This document shows, one piece after another, positions 36,432 through 44,861 of a DNA stretch of 64,000 nt (position 1 is its first letter; every line of letters starts with the position of its first letter). The notes under the pieces were generated by a model that had not been told where the DNA came from, did not search any database, and was given only the letters and a program-made list of their open reading frames with translations. This DNA comes from CAKZLS01 sp963771545 (GTDB lineage Bacteria; Pseudomonadota; Alphaproteobacteria; Rhodospirillales; Defluviicoccaceae): the NCBI GenBank assembly GCA_963771545.1, contig CAVYTX010000005.1:62001-126000 (forward strand). Direction: 5' to 3'. The position numbers and the translations under genes were made by a program.

Positions 36432-37526
36432 TTGAAGGTTGGTGACCGACATTTCAGGAGCATCTGGCTCGCCGAAGACGGCTGGGCCGTGGAGGTCATC
36501 GATCAAACTCATCTGCCTCATGCATTTGTTGTCGCACGGTTGGAAACCCTGGCGGAGGCCGCCGAGGCCATCGAAACCATGCGGGTTCGCGGTGCGCCGC
36601 TTATCGGAGCGACGGCGGCCCATGGCTTGGCGCTGGCGGCGCGGGAGGACCCGGCGGACGACGCTCTCAAAAAAGCCTACTGGACTCTTTTGGCCACGCG
36701 TCCGACCGCCGTTAATCTGCAGTGGGCGCTGGACGATGTCATGGCGATCGTCCGGCAACTGCCGCCGGGGCGGCGGGCCGAGGCGGCCTATCGCCGGGCC
36801 GCCGAGATCTGTGACGAGGACGTGGCCATCAACGAGGCCATCGGCGAGCACGGTTTCGCGCTCATTCGCGAGGCCTGGCAGGCCAAGGGGCAAACGGGCC
36901 GGATCAATGTGCTCACCCACTGCAATGCCGGCTGGTTGGCGACGGTGGACTGGGGAACCGCGTTGGCTCCAATATACAAGGCGTTCGACGCCGGCATTCC
37001 CATTCACGTCTGGGCCGACGAGACCCGCCCGCGCAACCAGGGCGCCAGCCTGACCGCATGGGAGCTGGGACAGCACGGCGTTCCGCACGCGGTGATCGTT
37101 GACAATGCCGGCGGCCACCTGATGCAGCACGGCATGGTGGATCTGTGCATCACCGGCACCGACCGGACCACGGCCACGGGCGACGTGTGCAATAAGATCG
37201 GCACCTATCTGAAGGCACTGGCGGCGAAGGACAACGGCGTACCATTCTATGTCGCGCTGCCGAGCCCCACCATCGACTGGTCGCTTCACGACGGCGTCCG
37301 CGACATTCCCATCGAGGAGCGCGAGGCGGCGGAGGTGACCAGCATCGCCGGCCTCGCCGAGGATGGACAAATTTTGTCAGTCAGCCTGACGCCCAGCACC
37401 AGCCCCGCCCACAACTACGCCTTCGACGTCACTCCGGCGCGATTGGTAACGTCTCTGATCACTGAACGCGGTGTGTGCGCGGCTTCCGAGGCGGGTTTGA
37501 AGACGCTCTATCCGGAACGAGCGTAG
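36432..37526 (+). CDS. mtnA: S-methyl-5-thioribose-1-phosphate isomerase
   Basis: 364 aa. Uses the product of MtnP. MRVRGAPLIGATAAHGLALA, the catalytic Cys region NVLTHCNAGWLAT and the DNAGGHLMQ/GTDRTTATGDVCNKIGTY segment with its Asp are all present. TTG 36432 start preceded by GGGAG. Downstream mtnB-D genes are not in the window, so salvage may continue elsewhere or through a shortened route. Confidence 0.95.
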   Translation: MKVGDRHFRSIWLAEDGWAVEVIDQTHLPHAFVVARLETLAEAAEAIETMRVRGAPLIGATAAHGLALAAREDPADDALKKAYWTLLATRPTAVNLQWALDDVMAIVRQLPPGRRAEAAYRRAAEICDEDVAINEAIGEHGFALIREAWQAKGQTGRINVLTHCNAGWLATVDWGTALAPIYKAFDAGIPIHVWADETRPRNQGASLTAWELGQHGVPHAVIVDNAGGHLMQHGMVDLCITGTDRTTATGDVCNKIGTYLKALAAKDNGVPFYVALPSPTIDWSLHDGVRDIPIEEREAAEVTSIAGLAEDGQILSVSLTPSTSPAHNYAFDVTPARLVTSLITERGVCAASEAGLKTLYPERA

Positions 37527-37551
37527 CGTTTCGGATCTGACAGGAGGGCGA

Positions 37552-38073
37552 GTGCCGCATCCCAAGTGGTTTCTGTCTACGCTACTTCTGGCGGTGCTGC
37601 TGGTGGCTTGCGAGCCGACCGCGGCCCCTGACTGCGGGGATCCCGACTTCCACTGGACTGATCACCGGCCGGCCATCAACGCGCGCCACGTGTTCTGTGG
37701 CGAGGTCCGAAAGGGCAATCCCAGGGGCTTCCACTCCACCCGGCTGAGGGACACGTCTCCAGTGATCACCGGCGTGCGCGGGATTTCGCGGTCCGCGAAC
37801 GGAATCTACACCGGAATGGTGGTGTTCAACGACGGCCAGACCAAGTTCTCCACCTTTTTTCCCGACGCCTGTACGGTGGACCAGGTCCTCGCTTCCATCC
37901 ATTATGCGTCGACCCATATCAGCGGCGATCACCCGGCGTGGGGACAACTGGGCCCGTCCGCCCCGGCCAGCGGCACCGACGGTTTCTGCCTGGATCACCG
38001 AGGGCAAGCGTTTCCAATACGCATGGGCCTGTTCGACGACGGGCGGGTCAACACCGCGTTCCCTAACCCATGA
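37552..38073 (+). CDS. Lipoprotein with bacterial EndoU-type nuclease domain
   Basis: 173 aa. Signal peptide WFLSTLLLAVLLVAC ends in a lipobox with Cys20, so the mature protein is probably membrane-anchored outside the cytoplasm. The EndoU-like core has His46 (RHVFCGEV), His61 (RGFHSTRL) and Lys98 followed by STFFPDACTVDQVLASI, the C-terminal signature of bacterial EndoU domains. These enzymes cleave RNA, and in polymorphic toxins they act on tRNA. The GTG start has AGGAGG 5 nt upstream. A short acidic gene follows 39 nt later. Toxin activity is inferred, not shown. Confidence 0.75.
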   Translation: MPHPKWFLSTLLLAVLLVACEPTAAPDCGDPDFHWTDHRPAINARHVFCGEVRKGNPRGFHSTRLRDTSPVITGVRGISRSANGIYTGMVVFNDGQTKFSTFFPDACTVDQVLASIHYASTHISGDHPAWGQLGPSAPASGTDGFCLDHRGQAFPIRMGLFDDGRVNTAFPNP

Positions 38074-38112
38074 CGGCGATTGGGCCATGATAAAGAGGAT
38101 CGGGACACGGCC

Positions 38113-38421
38113 ATGACGTCCATATTCCGCGACCGCGGCGGCCACCTCCGAGCGTCGGTTCACGAATTCCCGCCGATCCTGGCCGACTTCCTGGAAACCG
38201 ACGTGGCTGAAAATCCGGAGCGGTGCGACCACCTGCTCGCGGGATTGGAACAGTGCCGTGACGGCCAACCATTCGAGGCGTACGGCAATATCTACGAACT
38301 CGCCGCCGGACCCGAGGGGGCCGAAATCCGTAACGCCTACGACGACACCGTAGCGCCGCTGCGACTGACCTTGGATGAGCTTGAGGTCGCGCTTGCCGCA
38401 TGGCGCCAGGCGATGGAGTAA
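38113..38421 (+). CDS. Small acidic protein, possible EndoU immunity partner
   Basis: 102 aa, about 20 acidic against 8 basic residues, no signal peptide or membrane segment, so cytoplasmic. The pattern IFRDRGGHLRAS ... GNIYELAAGPEG ... LRLTLDELEVALAAWR recalls short immunity-type proteins, but I cannot assign a family. ATG 38113 is preferred over 38080 because it avoids a non-homologous leader. Its position right after an EndoU nuclease gene is the main argument for an immunity role. Confidence 0.6.
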   Translation: MTSIFRDRGGHLRASVHEFPPILADFLETDVAENPERCDHLLAGLEQCRDGQPFEAYGNIYELAAGPEGAEIRNAYDDTVAPLRLTLDELEVALAAWRQAME

Positions 38422-38609
38422 CACCAAAAAGGATCGCCCATTAGGCTGTCTCCCTGCCCCGGAACACTCTCCGTTCTCATCGCCTCCATAAGGCTTGCCT
38501 CGCAGAATTCTGGCTCTCCGACGGGCAATTGAACGGCTACTGCCCGTTCCGCGGTTGGGCCCATCGTCCGGAGGTTCGGGGCCGCGTAGCCAAGCCGCCG
38601 ATGCCGCCT

Positions 38610-38630
38610 TATAATGCGCGCATGCGCATT
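38610..38630 (+). promoter_or_regulatory. Promoter -10 with overlapping palindrome upstream of the Atm1-type exporter
   Basis: A perfect TATAAT (38610-38615) overlaps a palindrome AATGCGC-GCAT-GCGCATT (38613-38630, 7-bp arms). Transcription would start near 38622, inside the palindrome and about 30 nt before the exporter start. This geometry suits a repressor operator. The -35 17 nt upstream (TAGCCA) is poor, which is common for regulated promoters. Confidence 0.45.
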
Positions 38631-38651
38631 CTCACCCATCGGCATTAGTCC

Positions 38652-40544
38652 ATGCGCCCACGCGACTATCCCCCGGCGGGCGTGCGCTCGCGCGGCGACC
38701 TGTCCACCATCGCCACGCTGCTGCCCTACTTGTGGCCCGCCGGCGAGACCGGGCTGCGGGTGCGGGTGGTGGCGGCGTTGGTCTGTCTCGTCGCCGCCAA
38801 GGGCATCAACGTGGCCATGCCGTTCTTTTACAAGGAGTCGGTGGACGCGCTGACTCCGGGAACGGTGGCGGGGGCCGCCATCGCTGTTCCGGTGGCGCTG
38901 GTTGCGGCCTATGGGGTCGCACGTCTGCTGGCGCTGGCGTTTGGCGAGTTGCGCGACGGCCTGTTCGCGCGAGTGGGGCAGCGAGCCATTCGACGGGCGG
39001 GGCTCAGGACCTTCGAGCATCTGCACCGGTTGAGCCTGCGGTTTCATCTGGACCGGCGCACCGGCGCCGTCAGCCGCGCCATCGAGCGCGGCACCAACGG
39101 CATCGAGTTCCTGCTGAACTTCATGCTGTTCAACGTACTGCCGACGCTGCTGGAGATTGTGCTTGTCTGCGGGGTGCTTTGGTCGCTGTTCGGGGTCTGG
39201 TACGCGCTGATCACCTTTGTCTGTGTCGGTGGATACATCGCCTGGACGCTGGTGGTGACCGAGTGGCGGATCAAGTTCCGCCGGGCTATGAACGAAACCG
39301 ACAACGAGGCCCACACCAGGGCCATCGACAGCCTGCTCAACTTCGAAACCGTCAAGTACTTCGGCAACGAACGCCATGAGGCCCGGCGGTTCGATAGCGC
39401 GCTGGAGGCCTACGAGACGGCGGCTGTCAAAAGCAAGGTCAGCCTGACGCTGCTCAATATCGGCCAGGGCGCCATCGTGTCCCTGGGGCTGATCGTGCTC
39501 ATGCTCATGGCGGGCCATGGCGTCGCCGACGGGACCATGACCGTGGGCGATTTCGTGATGGTCAACGCCTATCTGATCCAGCTGTTCCTGCCGCTCAATT
39601 TCCTCGGCTTCGTGTACCGCGAGATCAAGCGCTCGCTGATCGACATGGAGTCCATGTTTTCCCTGCTCGACCAGGCGCCGGAGGTGAAAGACGCGCCGAA
39701 TGCCAAGCCCCTGGCCGTCGATGGCGGGGAGGTGGTGTTCGAGGACGTCTCGTTTGCTTACGACTCCCGTCGCACGGTCCTCGGCGGCATCTCGTTTCGC
39801 GTACCGCCGGGCAGGACGGTGGCCATCGTCGGCGCCAGCGGGGCCGGAAAATCCACCATTTCGCGGCTCTTATACCGGTTCTACGACGTCACCGGGGGAC
39901 GGATCGCCATAGACGGCCAGGATATTCGCGGGATCACCCAAGAGTCGCTCCGCGCCGCCATCGGCATCGTTCCGCAGGACACGGTGCTTTTCAACGAGAC
40001 GGTCTATTACAACATCGCCTACGGTCGCCCGGGCGCCACGCCGGCCGAAGTCGAGCAGGCGGCGGAACTGGCGCGCATCCACGAGTTCGTCATGGGGCTG
40101 CCCGACGGCTACAACACCACCGTCGGCGAACGCGGCCTTAAGCTGTCCGGCGGCGAGAAGCAGCGGGTGGCCATTGCCCGCGCCATCCTCAAGAACCCGA
40201 AGATCCTGATGTTCGACGAAGCCTCCTCGGCGCTGGACACCCACACCGAAAAGGAAATCCAGGCCAGCCTCCGCGAGGTGTCGGCCGGTCACACCACCAT
40301 TGTGATCGCCCACCGGTTGTCGACGGTGGTGGACGCGGACGAGATCCTGGTGCTGGACGCGGGGACCATCGCCGAGCGTGGCGGTCACGCGGACCTGCTG
40401 GCGGTCGGCGGTCGATATGCCGACATGTGGGCCCGCCAGCAGGAGGTTGAGGAAGCACGCGAGGTTCTGGAGCACACGGAGGACGTAGATGCGGTGGCGG
40501 CCGTCCCCCAGAAACGATCTAAGAACCGAGAGGCTTTGTCTTAA
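38652..40544 (+). CDS. ABC exporter, Atm1/ABCB6/HMT type (fused permease and ATPase)
   Basis: 630 aa half-transporter. Six membrane helices lie in about residues 30-330. The ATPase domain follows: Walker A GASGAGKST (about 393-401), signature LSGGEKQR and Walker B ILMFDEASSALD. The N-terminal region with KGINVAMPFFYKESVDAL is typical of the Atm1 family, which exports glutathione conjugates or persulfides linked to Fe-S assembly and heavy-metal resistance. Its 3' end overlaps the convergent lipoprotein-like gene by 26 nt. Confidence 0.9.
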   Translation: MRPRDYPPAGVRSRGDLSTIATLLPYLWPAGETGLRVRVVAALVCLVAAKGINVAMPFFYKESVDALTPGTVAGAAIAVPVALVAAYGVARLLALAFGELRDGLFARVGQRAIRRAGLRTFEHLHRLSLRFHLDRRTGAVSRAIERGTNGIEFLLNFMLFNVLPTLLEIVLVCGVLWSLFGVWYALITFVCVGGYIAWTLVVTEWRIKFRRAMNETDNEAHTRAIDSLLNFETVKYFGNERHEARRFDSALEAYETAAVKSKVSLTLLNIGQGAIVSLGLIVLMLMAGHGVADGTMTVGDFVMVNAYLIQLFLPLNFLGFVYREIKRSLIDMESMFSLLDQAPEVKDAPNAKPLAVDGGEVVFEDVSFAYDSRRTVLGGISFRVPPGRTVAIVGASGAGKSTISRLLYRFYDVTGGRIAIDGQDIRGITQESLRAAIGIVPQDTVLFNETVYYNIAYGRPGATPAEVEQAAELARIHEFVMGLPDGYNTTVGERGLKLSGGEKQRVAIARAILKNPKILMFDEASSALDTHTEKEIQASLREVSAGHTTIVIAHRLSTVVDADEILVLDAGTIAERGGHADLLAVGGRYADMWARQQEVEEAREVLEHTEDVDAVAAVPQKRSKNREALS

Positions 40545-41298
40545 TGCGGTCAGCGCAGGCTTTGGCGATCACATGGGCGGGGATCAGTGGCGGCTGAAAG
40601 CCGTCATTGCCGTGCGGGATCACGCCCGTCGCGATGTTGGTCCTCTCGGAAACGGACGGCGCGACAACCCTTGGCGCCGCGGTCTCGAAGGCGGCGAGGG
40701 CCAGCGCCGGTGTTCCGCCGGCTGGGCCGGGCTCGGGTTCGAGCGGTTCCGCGAGATAGACTTGCGAGCCAGGATGCCCAAGACGGGCGGCGTGGCACAC
40801 ACAGGTACGCGCCGATTCTGGATTGGCCGTTTCGGCCACGCCGAAGCGGTGATAGTGCTCGGCGACGTCTCGCGCGGTGGTCTGATCCACCCACAGGTGG
40901 TTGTTGGCGAACAGAGAGTCCCAATCCGCCGGGTCGCGCGGCCCGTATTTGATAACGGTGTCATCGGGATCATACACAACGTCCAGGTCGGCTTTCTGCC
41001 CATAGTACAGGAACGGGTGCGCGACGAGTCCGACGACCAAGGGCGCGGCCGGGTGAACCATGCCCAGCGCCATGACCGCAGGTTCGGGGCGGCGGCCCCG
41101 GTTGTATCGATAGGTGTCGATGCTTCCGCATCCGTTCGGATTGTGCTCGGCGGGATCCCCGAGCACCCCCTCCACGTCCGCCCGTTTCGTTCCCGCCAGG
41201 ATCAGCTCCAAGTTGGTGGGCGTGACGCCGCTAAAGGCCGCGCAGGCCTGTGTGCCGACGACCATCGGCAAAATGAAAATAAGCCGCGCCCGGGTCAC
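40519..41298 (-). CDS. Hypothetical protein coupled to cydB
   Basis: 259 aa from GTG 41298, which overlaps the cydB stop (GTGA). A hydrophobic N-terminus (ARLIFILPMVVGTQACAAF) suggests a signal or lipoprotein leader, although the residue at -3 of the Cys (Thr) is not a good lipobox. The following segment GTKRADVEGVLGDPAEH resembles the SmpA/BamE-type lipoprotein opening. A Pro/Ala-rich tail follows. The function is unknown; translational coupling ties it to the cytochrome bd subunit. Confidence 0.6.
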   Translation of the reverse strand: MTRARLIFILPMVVGTQACAAFSGVTPTNLELILAGTKRADVEGVLGDPAEHNPNGCGSIDTYRYNRGRRPEPAVMALGMVHPAAPLVVGLVAHPFLYYGQKADLDVVYDPDDTVIKYGPRDPADWDSLFANNHLWVDQTTARDVAEHYHRFGVAETANPESARTCVCHAARLGHPGSQVYLAEPLEPEPGPAGGTPALALAAFETAAPRVVAPSVSERTNIATGVIPHGNDGFQPPLIPAHVIAKACADRIKTKPLGS

Positions 41299-42443
41299 GG
41301 CCGTTCGCTCCGTCCAGGTTCCGTCCGGCGCAGCCTCCGGAAGGCCCAGGCGGTATAGGTGACTACAATGGGCATCAACACGACCGCGGCGATGAGCATG
41401 TTGAACAGCGTCGGATGGCTCGCGGACGAATCCCACACCGTCAAACTGCTGTTGGGATCGATGGATGACGGGAGGAGAAACGGGAACATCGTCAGCCCGC
41501 AGGCCGCCACGACGCCGAATGCGCCCATGCAACTGGCAATGAAGGCCTGGAGATCCATGCGAATGTCCAGTAGGAGAACCACGCTGAACGGAGCTATAAG
41601 GCCGCAGCCGGACGCGAACACGGCTCCCAGACGTCCGATATAGATGTGGAACCAGCCGTCGGGGACCACGGCCACGGTCTTGGCCAAGGGATCGGACGGC
41701 GCGCCGGGAGAGGCTCCCTCCACAATGGCATAGGCGTCAATCCCCAGTCCGGCCCACAGTCCCGACACCGCGAACAGGAAAATCAGCGCCATGGCGGCCG
41801 CGGCCGCGGCGATGCGCGCTCTTTCGGCGAGGGTGCCTTCGGTCCTGAGAGCCAGGTAGCAGCCGCCGTGCATACACAGCAACGCTACCGCCACAAGGCC
41901 GTTCAGCGATGCGAACGCATTGAACAGATCCAGCAAACCGCCGTCGTAGACGGGCCGCCGCAAAGCGTCAAAGTGGAACGGCACACCCTGAAACACGTTG
42001 CCCACCGCAATCCCGAAAATAGCCGCCGGAACGAAGCCGCTGAGAAAGAGGACGCCATCCCAAAAGAAACGCCCAGGAGCGCTCTCGGCGCATCGGCGGA
42101 GCCGGGATGCCGCCGGCCGCACGATAAGCGCCAGTAGCACCGCGAACATGGCGAAGAAGAAGCCGGAGAAGGCGATGGCGTGAAGGGGCGGCCACGCCGC
42201 GAAAATGGCGACGCCGGCAAGGAGGAACCATGCCTGATTGCCGTCCCAGACCACATCCACGGTGCGCAGCGCGGTTACGCGTTCGACGGTGTCGCGGGCC
42301 ACGAACGGCAACAAAATTGCCATGCCCAGGCCAAAGCCGTTGACGATCGCGAAACCAACCAGCGTCACGCCCAGGATCAGCCACCAGACGATCCGAAGCG
42401 TCTCGTAATCGAGAAACATGGTGGCGGTTTCCGCTGCTGCCAT
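41295..42443 (-). CDS. cydB: Cytochrome bd ubiquinol oxidase subunit II (orphan)
   Basis: 382 aa, eight or nine membrane helices. The conserved VNGFGLGMAILLPFVARDTVERV and VVWDGNQAWFLLAGVAIF segments identify CydB, the non-haem partner of CydA in the high-affinity quinol oxidase. No cydA lies upstream or downstream, so subunit I must be encoded elsewhere. The upstream 413 bp is intergenic. It is followed by a coupled unknown gene. Confidence 0.93.
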   Translation of the reverse strand: MAAAETATMFLDYETLRIVWWLILGVTLVGFAIVNGFGLGMAILLPFVARDTVERVTALRTVDVVWDGNQAWFLLAGVAIFAAWPPLHAIAFSGFFFAMFAVLLALIVRPAASRLRRCAESAPGRFFWDGVLFLSGFVPAAIFGIAVGNVFQGVPFHFDALRRPVYDGGLLDLFNAFASLNGLVAVALLCMHGGCYLALRTEGTLAERARIAAAAAAMALIFLFAVSGLWAGLGIDAYAIVEGASPGAPSDPLAKTVAVVPDGWFHIYIGRLGAVFASGCGLIAPFSVVLLLDIRMDLQAFIASCMGAFGVVAACGLTMFPFLLPSSIDPNSSLTVWDSSASHPTLFNMLIAAVVLMPIVVTYTAWAFRRLRRTEPGRSERP

Positions 42444-42856
42444 ACCACTCCATCTTTCGATGCCGGTTGTTCAACGATTAGAACACGATGGGAGCGGCGA
42501 GCGATAGTCAAACCTCGCTGCGTTGACGCGAATCCATGGAAAAGCGGCCACGCCACCGTCGACGGTTCCACCAAGCCCGCCCGCATTCCGGCACGAGCAA
42601 CCGCCAGACGGCGGCGATCGAACGGCGAAGACATATATCAAAAATAGCAAAAATATAAAAATATTCTCTCTATAGATTTATTTTTTTCGTATTTACCTCT
42701 TGTGTTCTATTAATGTTCTTATTATGTTCGTACCCATATGGGGAAATAAAGCTTGATTCGCTTCCCCGCTTGTGACACACTTTTTGAACGAATAAACTTA
42801 CATTTTAACAATTTTTACGAGCAATCAACCTTAACGGTTTAGAGATCCAGCGGAGA
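42444..42856. other. AT-rich divergent intergenic region
   Basis: 413 bp between cydB (leftward) and the small acidic gene (rightward). The part from about 42640 to 42850 is strongly AT-rich. It contains a stem GGGGAA (42739-42744) with TTCCCC further right, and a weak promoter pair TTGAAC (42784-42789) and TAACAA (42806-42811, 16-nt spacer) facing the small gene. No cydA or cydX fragment, and no ORF with homology, is seen. Confidence 0.6.
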
Positions 42857-42862
42857 ATGAAA

Positions 42863-43027
42863 ATGTCGAACCTTCAGGATATGAGCCGCGTTCTTTACAG
42901 CCACCAATGGGCCAATCTGGACGACTGGGTACACGCGGTCGACGATCTGGCCGAACTCAGTGACGACGACATCGATGAGGTAGTTCGGATCGCGGACCGC
43001 GAACCCGACCGCATGTTTTTCGAGTGA
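42863..43027 (+). CDS. Small acidic protein of unknown function
   Basis: 54 aa. ATG 42863 has GGAGA 6 nt upstream; an in-frame ATG at 42857 lies inside that site. The protein is helical and acidic (DDWVHAVDDLAELSDDDIDEVV) and ends in EPDRMFFE. No family recognised. It and the following gene form a compact pair downstream of an AT-rich regulatory region. Confidence 0.65.
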   Translation: MSNLQDMSRVLYSHQWANLDDWVHAVDDLAELSDDDIDEVVRIADREPDRMFFE

Positions 43028-43093
43028 GTGCCAATCCGGGCTTCATCGTTCGGAAGAGTCCGGCCGCCATCGCGCAGGAATAGAGGACCCGTT

Positions 43094-43429
43094 ATGCAGA
43101 CAGAAAACACCGTTCAACAGACTTTGAGGCCGCGCCATCCGAGCATGGCTGGCGCCAACAATCGTATCCCCCAAACCATCAAGGACCTTCCTCAACGCAT
43201 CGAAGGGCGTCTTTCCGACATTTGGATCAATTCCGGTCCGACCGTGGCCTCGGCGCGCCTGGGTCCGGGCCCGGGCCGTTACGCCGCGGATTTGTGGCGG
43301 ATCGAGGGAAATCCGTTCCCATGGCGAGTCCGCACCGACAGGCAGGGGGTGCACCGCTTTAGCGACGAGGCGGAAGCCGTCGCCTTTTTCCTTGAGCGCC
43401 TATGCCAGGCGGCGCACGGTCCGATTTAG
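43094..43429 (+). CDS. Hypothetical protein, 111 aa
   Basis: ATG 43094 is preceded by GAGGA. The N-terminal 30 residues are basic and disordered. The central WINSGPTVASARLGPGPGRYAADLWR and the C-terminal EAEAVAFFLERLCQ look folded. No family recognised. It is the last of the two-gene unit with 42863-43027. Its 3' end overlaps the convergent mnmA tail by 71 bp. Confidence 0.6.
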   Translation: MQTENTVQQTLRPRHPSMAGANNRIPQTIKDLPQRIEGRLSDIWINSGPTVASARLGPGPGRYAADLWRIEGNPFPWRVRTDRQGVHRFSDEAEAVAFFLERLCQAAHGPI

Positions 43430-44573
43430 TTATACCAACGGTCGTTGATATTATCCCTTCAGAGGGAGGACTGTCGCGCCGGATCCAACCGCCGCCAAGC
43501 AATCGGCCGCCATCGTAGAACACGCATGCCTGGCCGGGCGCGATGCCGGCCTGGGGCTGGTCGAGGATGACCTCCGCCTGGTTGTCATCGCGGGGATACA
43601 CCGTGGCCACTATCGGCGCATGGGTGGACCGGATCTTTACCTCCAACCGGATCCCGTCCGCCGGTAACGGACCGTCGCCAAGCCAGTTGACTTGGCTCAC
43701 CCATAGACGGCTCCGCAACAGGGCCTCGAAGGGACCGACCACGACCCGGGCGCCCTCAGGCTCCAAACGCACTACGTAGAGCGGCCGATCGGACGAGACG
43801 CCGAGGCCGCGCCGCTGGCCGACGGTAAAACAAGCCACACCTTCGTGGCGACCCATGACCCTGCCATCGAGATCGACGATGTCGCCGGGCCGCAGCGCGC
43901 CGGGTCGAAGCTTCTCGATGACCTGGGCATATCGACCGCCCGGAACAAAGCAGATGTCCTGGCTATCGGGCTTGGCCGCCACCGGGAGACCAAAGCGCCG
44001 CGCTAATGCCCGCGTCTCGTCCTTGCCAAGTCCGCCAAGTGGAAACCGCAACATCGCCAATTGTTCCGGCGTGGTGGCATACAGGAAATAGCTCTGATCC
44101 CGTGCCGGCTCGGCGCCCCGGTGCAGCTCGGGTCCTGCGTCGCCGAGACGCCAGCGAACATAATGGCCGGTCACCAGCGCATCGGCGCCCAGATCGCGGG
44201 CGCTGCCGAGCAGATCGGTGAACTTGACCGTCTGATTGCAGCGGACACACGGGATCGGCGTCTCGCCGGCCAGATAGCTATCGGCGAAGTCTTCGATCAC
44301 GTGCTCCCGGAAGCGGGTTTCATAATCGAGCACGAAATGGGGAATCCCAAGCCGGTCGGCCACTCGGCGGGCGTCATGAATATCCTGGCCGGCGCAACAG
44401 CTGCCGACCCGGCCAACCGCCACGCCGTGATCATAAAGCTGCAACGTGACGCCAATGACCTCATAGTCTTGTTCCACCAACATCGCGGCGGTGACGGAGC
44501 TGTCGACCCCGCCGGACATGGCGACGACGACTCGGGTCTGTTCCGGAGGTTTGTCGATGTGAAGCGTGTTCAT
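43359..44573 (-). CDS. mnmA: tRNA-specific 2-thiouridylase
   Basis: 404 aa from ATG 44573. Makes s2U34 in tRNA Lys/Glu/Gln, using sulfur relayed from IscS. PP-loop motif AMSGGVDSS, catalytic cysteines in CCAGQDI and PCVRCNQTVKF, and C-terminal GGGWIRR where the family normally ends. Here about 35 extra residues follow and overlap the neighbouring convergent gene. Its place at the end of the isc operon fits the sulfur supply. Confidence 0.95.
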   Translation of the reverse strand: MNTLHIDKPPEQTRVVVAMSGGVDSSVTAAMLVEQDYEVIGVTLQLYDHGVAVGRVGSCCAGQDIHDARRVADRLGIPHFVLDYETRFREHVIEDFADSYLAGETPIPCVRCNQTVKFTDLLGSARDLGADALVTGHYVRWRLGDAGPELHRGAEPARDQSYFLYATTPEQLAMLRFPLGGLGKDETRALARRFGLPVAAKPDSQDICFVPGGRYAQVIEKLRPGALRPGDIVDLDGRVMGRHEGVACFTVGQRRGLGVSSDRPLYVVRLEPEGARVVVGPFEALLRSRLWVSQVNWLGDGPLPADGIRLEVKIRSTHAPIVATVYPRDDNQAEVILDQPQAGIAPGQACVFYDGGRLLGGGWIRRDSPPSEGIISTTVGITKSDRAPPGIGAQGKRRRLPPRR

Positions 44574-44631
44574 AATCGCCAATATAGAGCGGAGCGTAGC
44601 TGGTGGAATAACCGCGCCGGGGCGTTGTCGT

Positions 44632-44832
44632 TCAATCGCGTTCCTCGAGCCACGCCATCTGAATGGCTTCGAGGATCTTTTCGCTGGATCGGCTGGGGTC
44701 GTCGTCGAATTCCGGCAGTTCCTGGACCCATTTCCAAAGATCGGTGAACCGCAGATTGACCACGTCCACGCCGGGGTGGACGTCCTCCAATTCGATGGCG
44801 ATGTCTTGTACATCCGTCCAGCGCAATCCCAT
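44632..44832 (-). CDS. iscX: Iron-sulfur cluster assembly protein IscX
   Basis: 66 aa acidic protein. LRWTDVQDIAIELEDVHPGVDV and FTDLWKWVQELPEFDDDP match IscX, which binds IscS and iron and modulates cluster assembly. It lies between fdx and mnmA. Confidence 0.95.
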   Translation of the reverse strand: MGLRWTDVQDIAIELEDVHPGVDVVNLRFTDLWKWVQELPEFDDDPSRSSEKILEAIQMAWLEERD

Positions 44833-44861
44833 GCCGGCCTCCCTCCGTCACCTGTTGGTTA

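Noticed and set aside
38422..38651. Open minus-strand frame over the gap before the Atm1-type exporter
   Set aside because: The frame is part of a long shadow of the exporter gene; no start, ribosome site or recognisable product.
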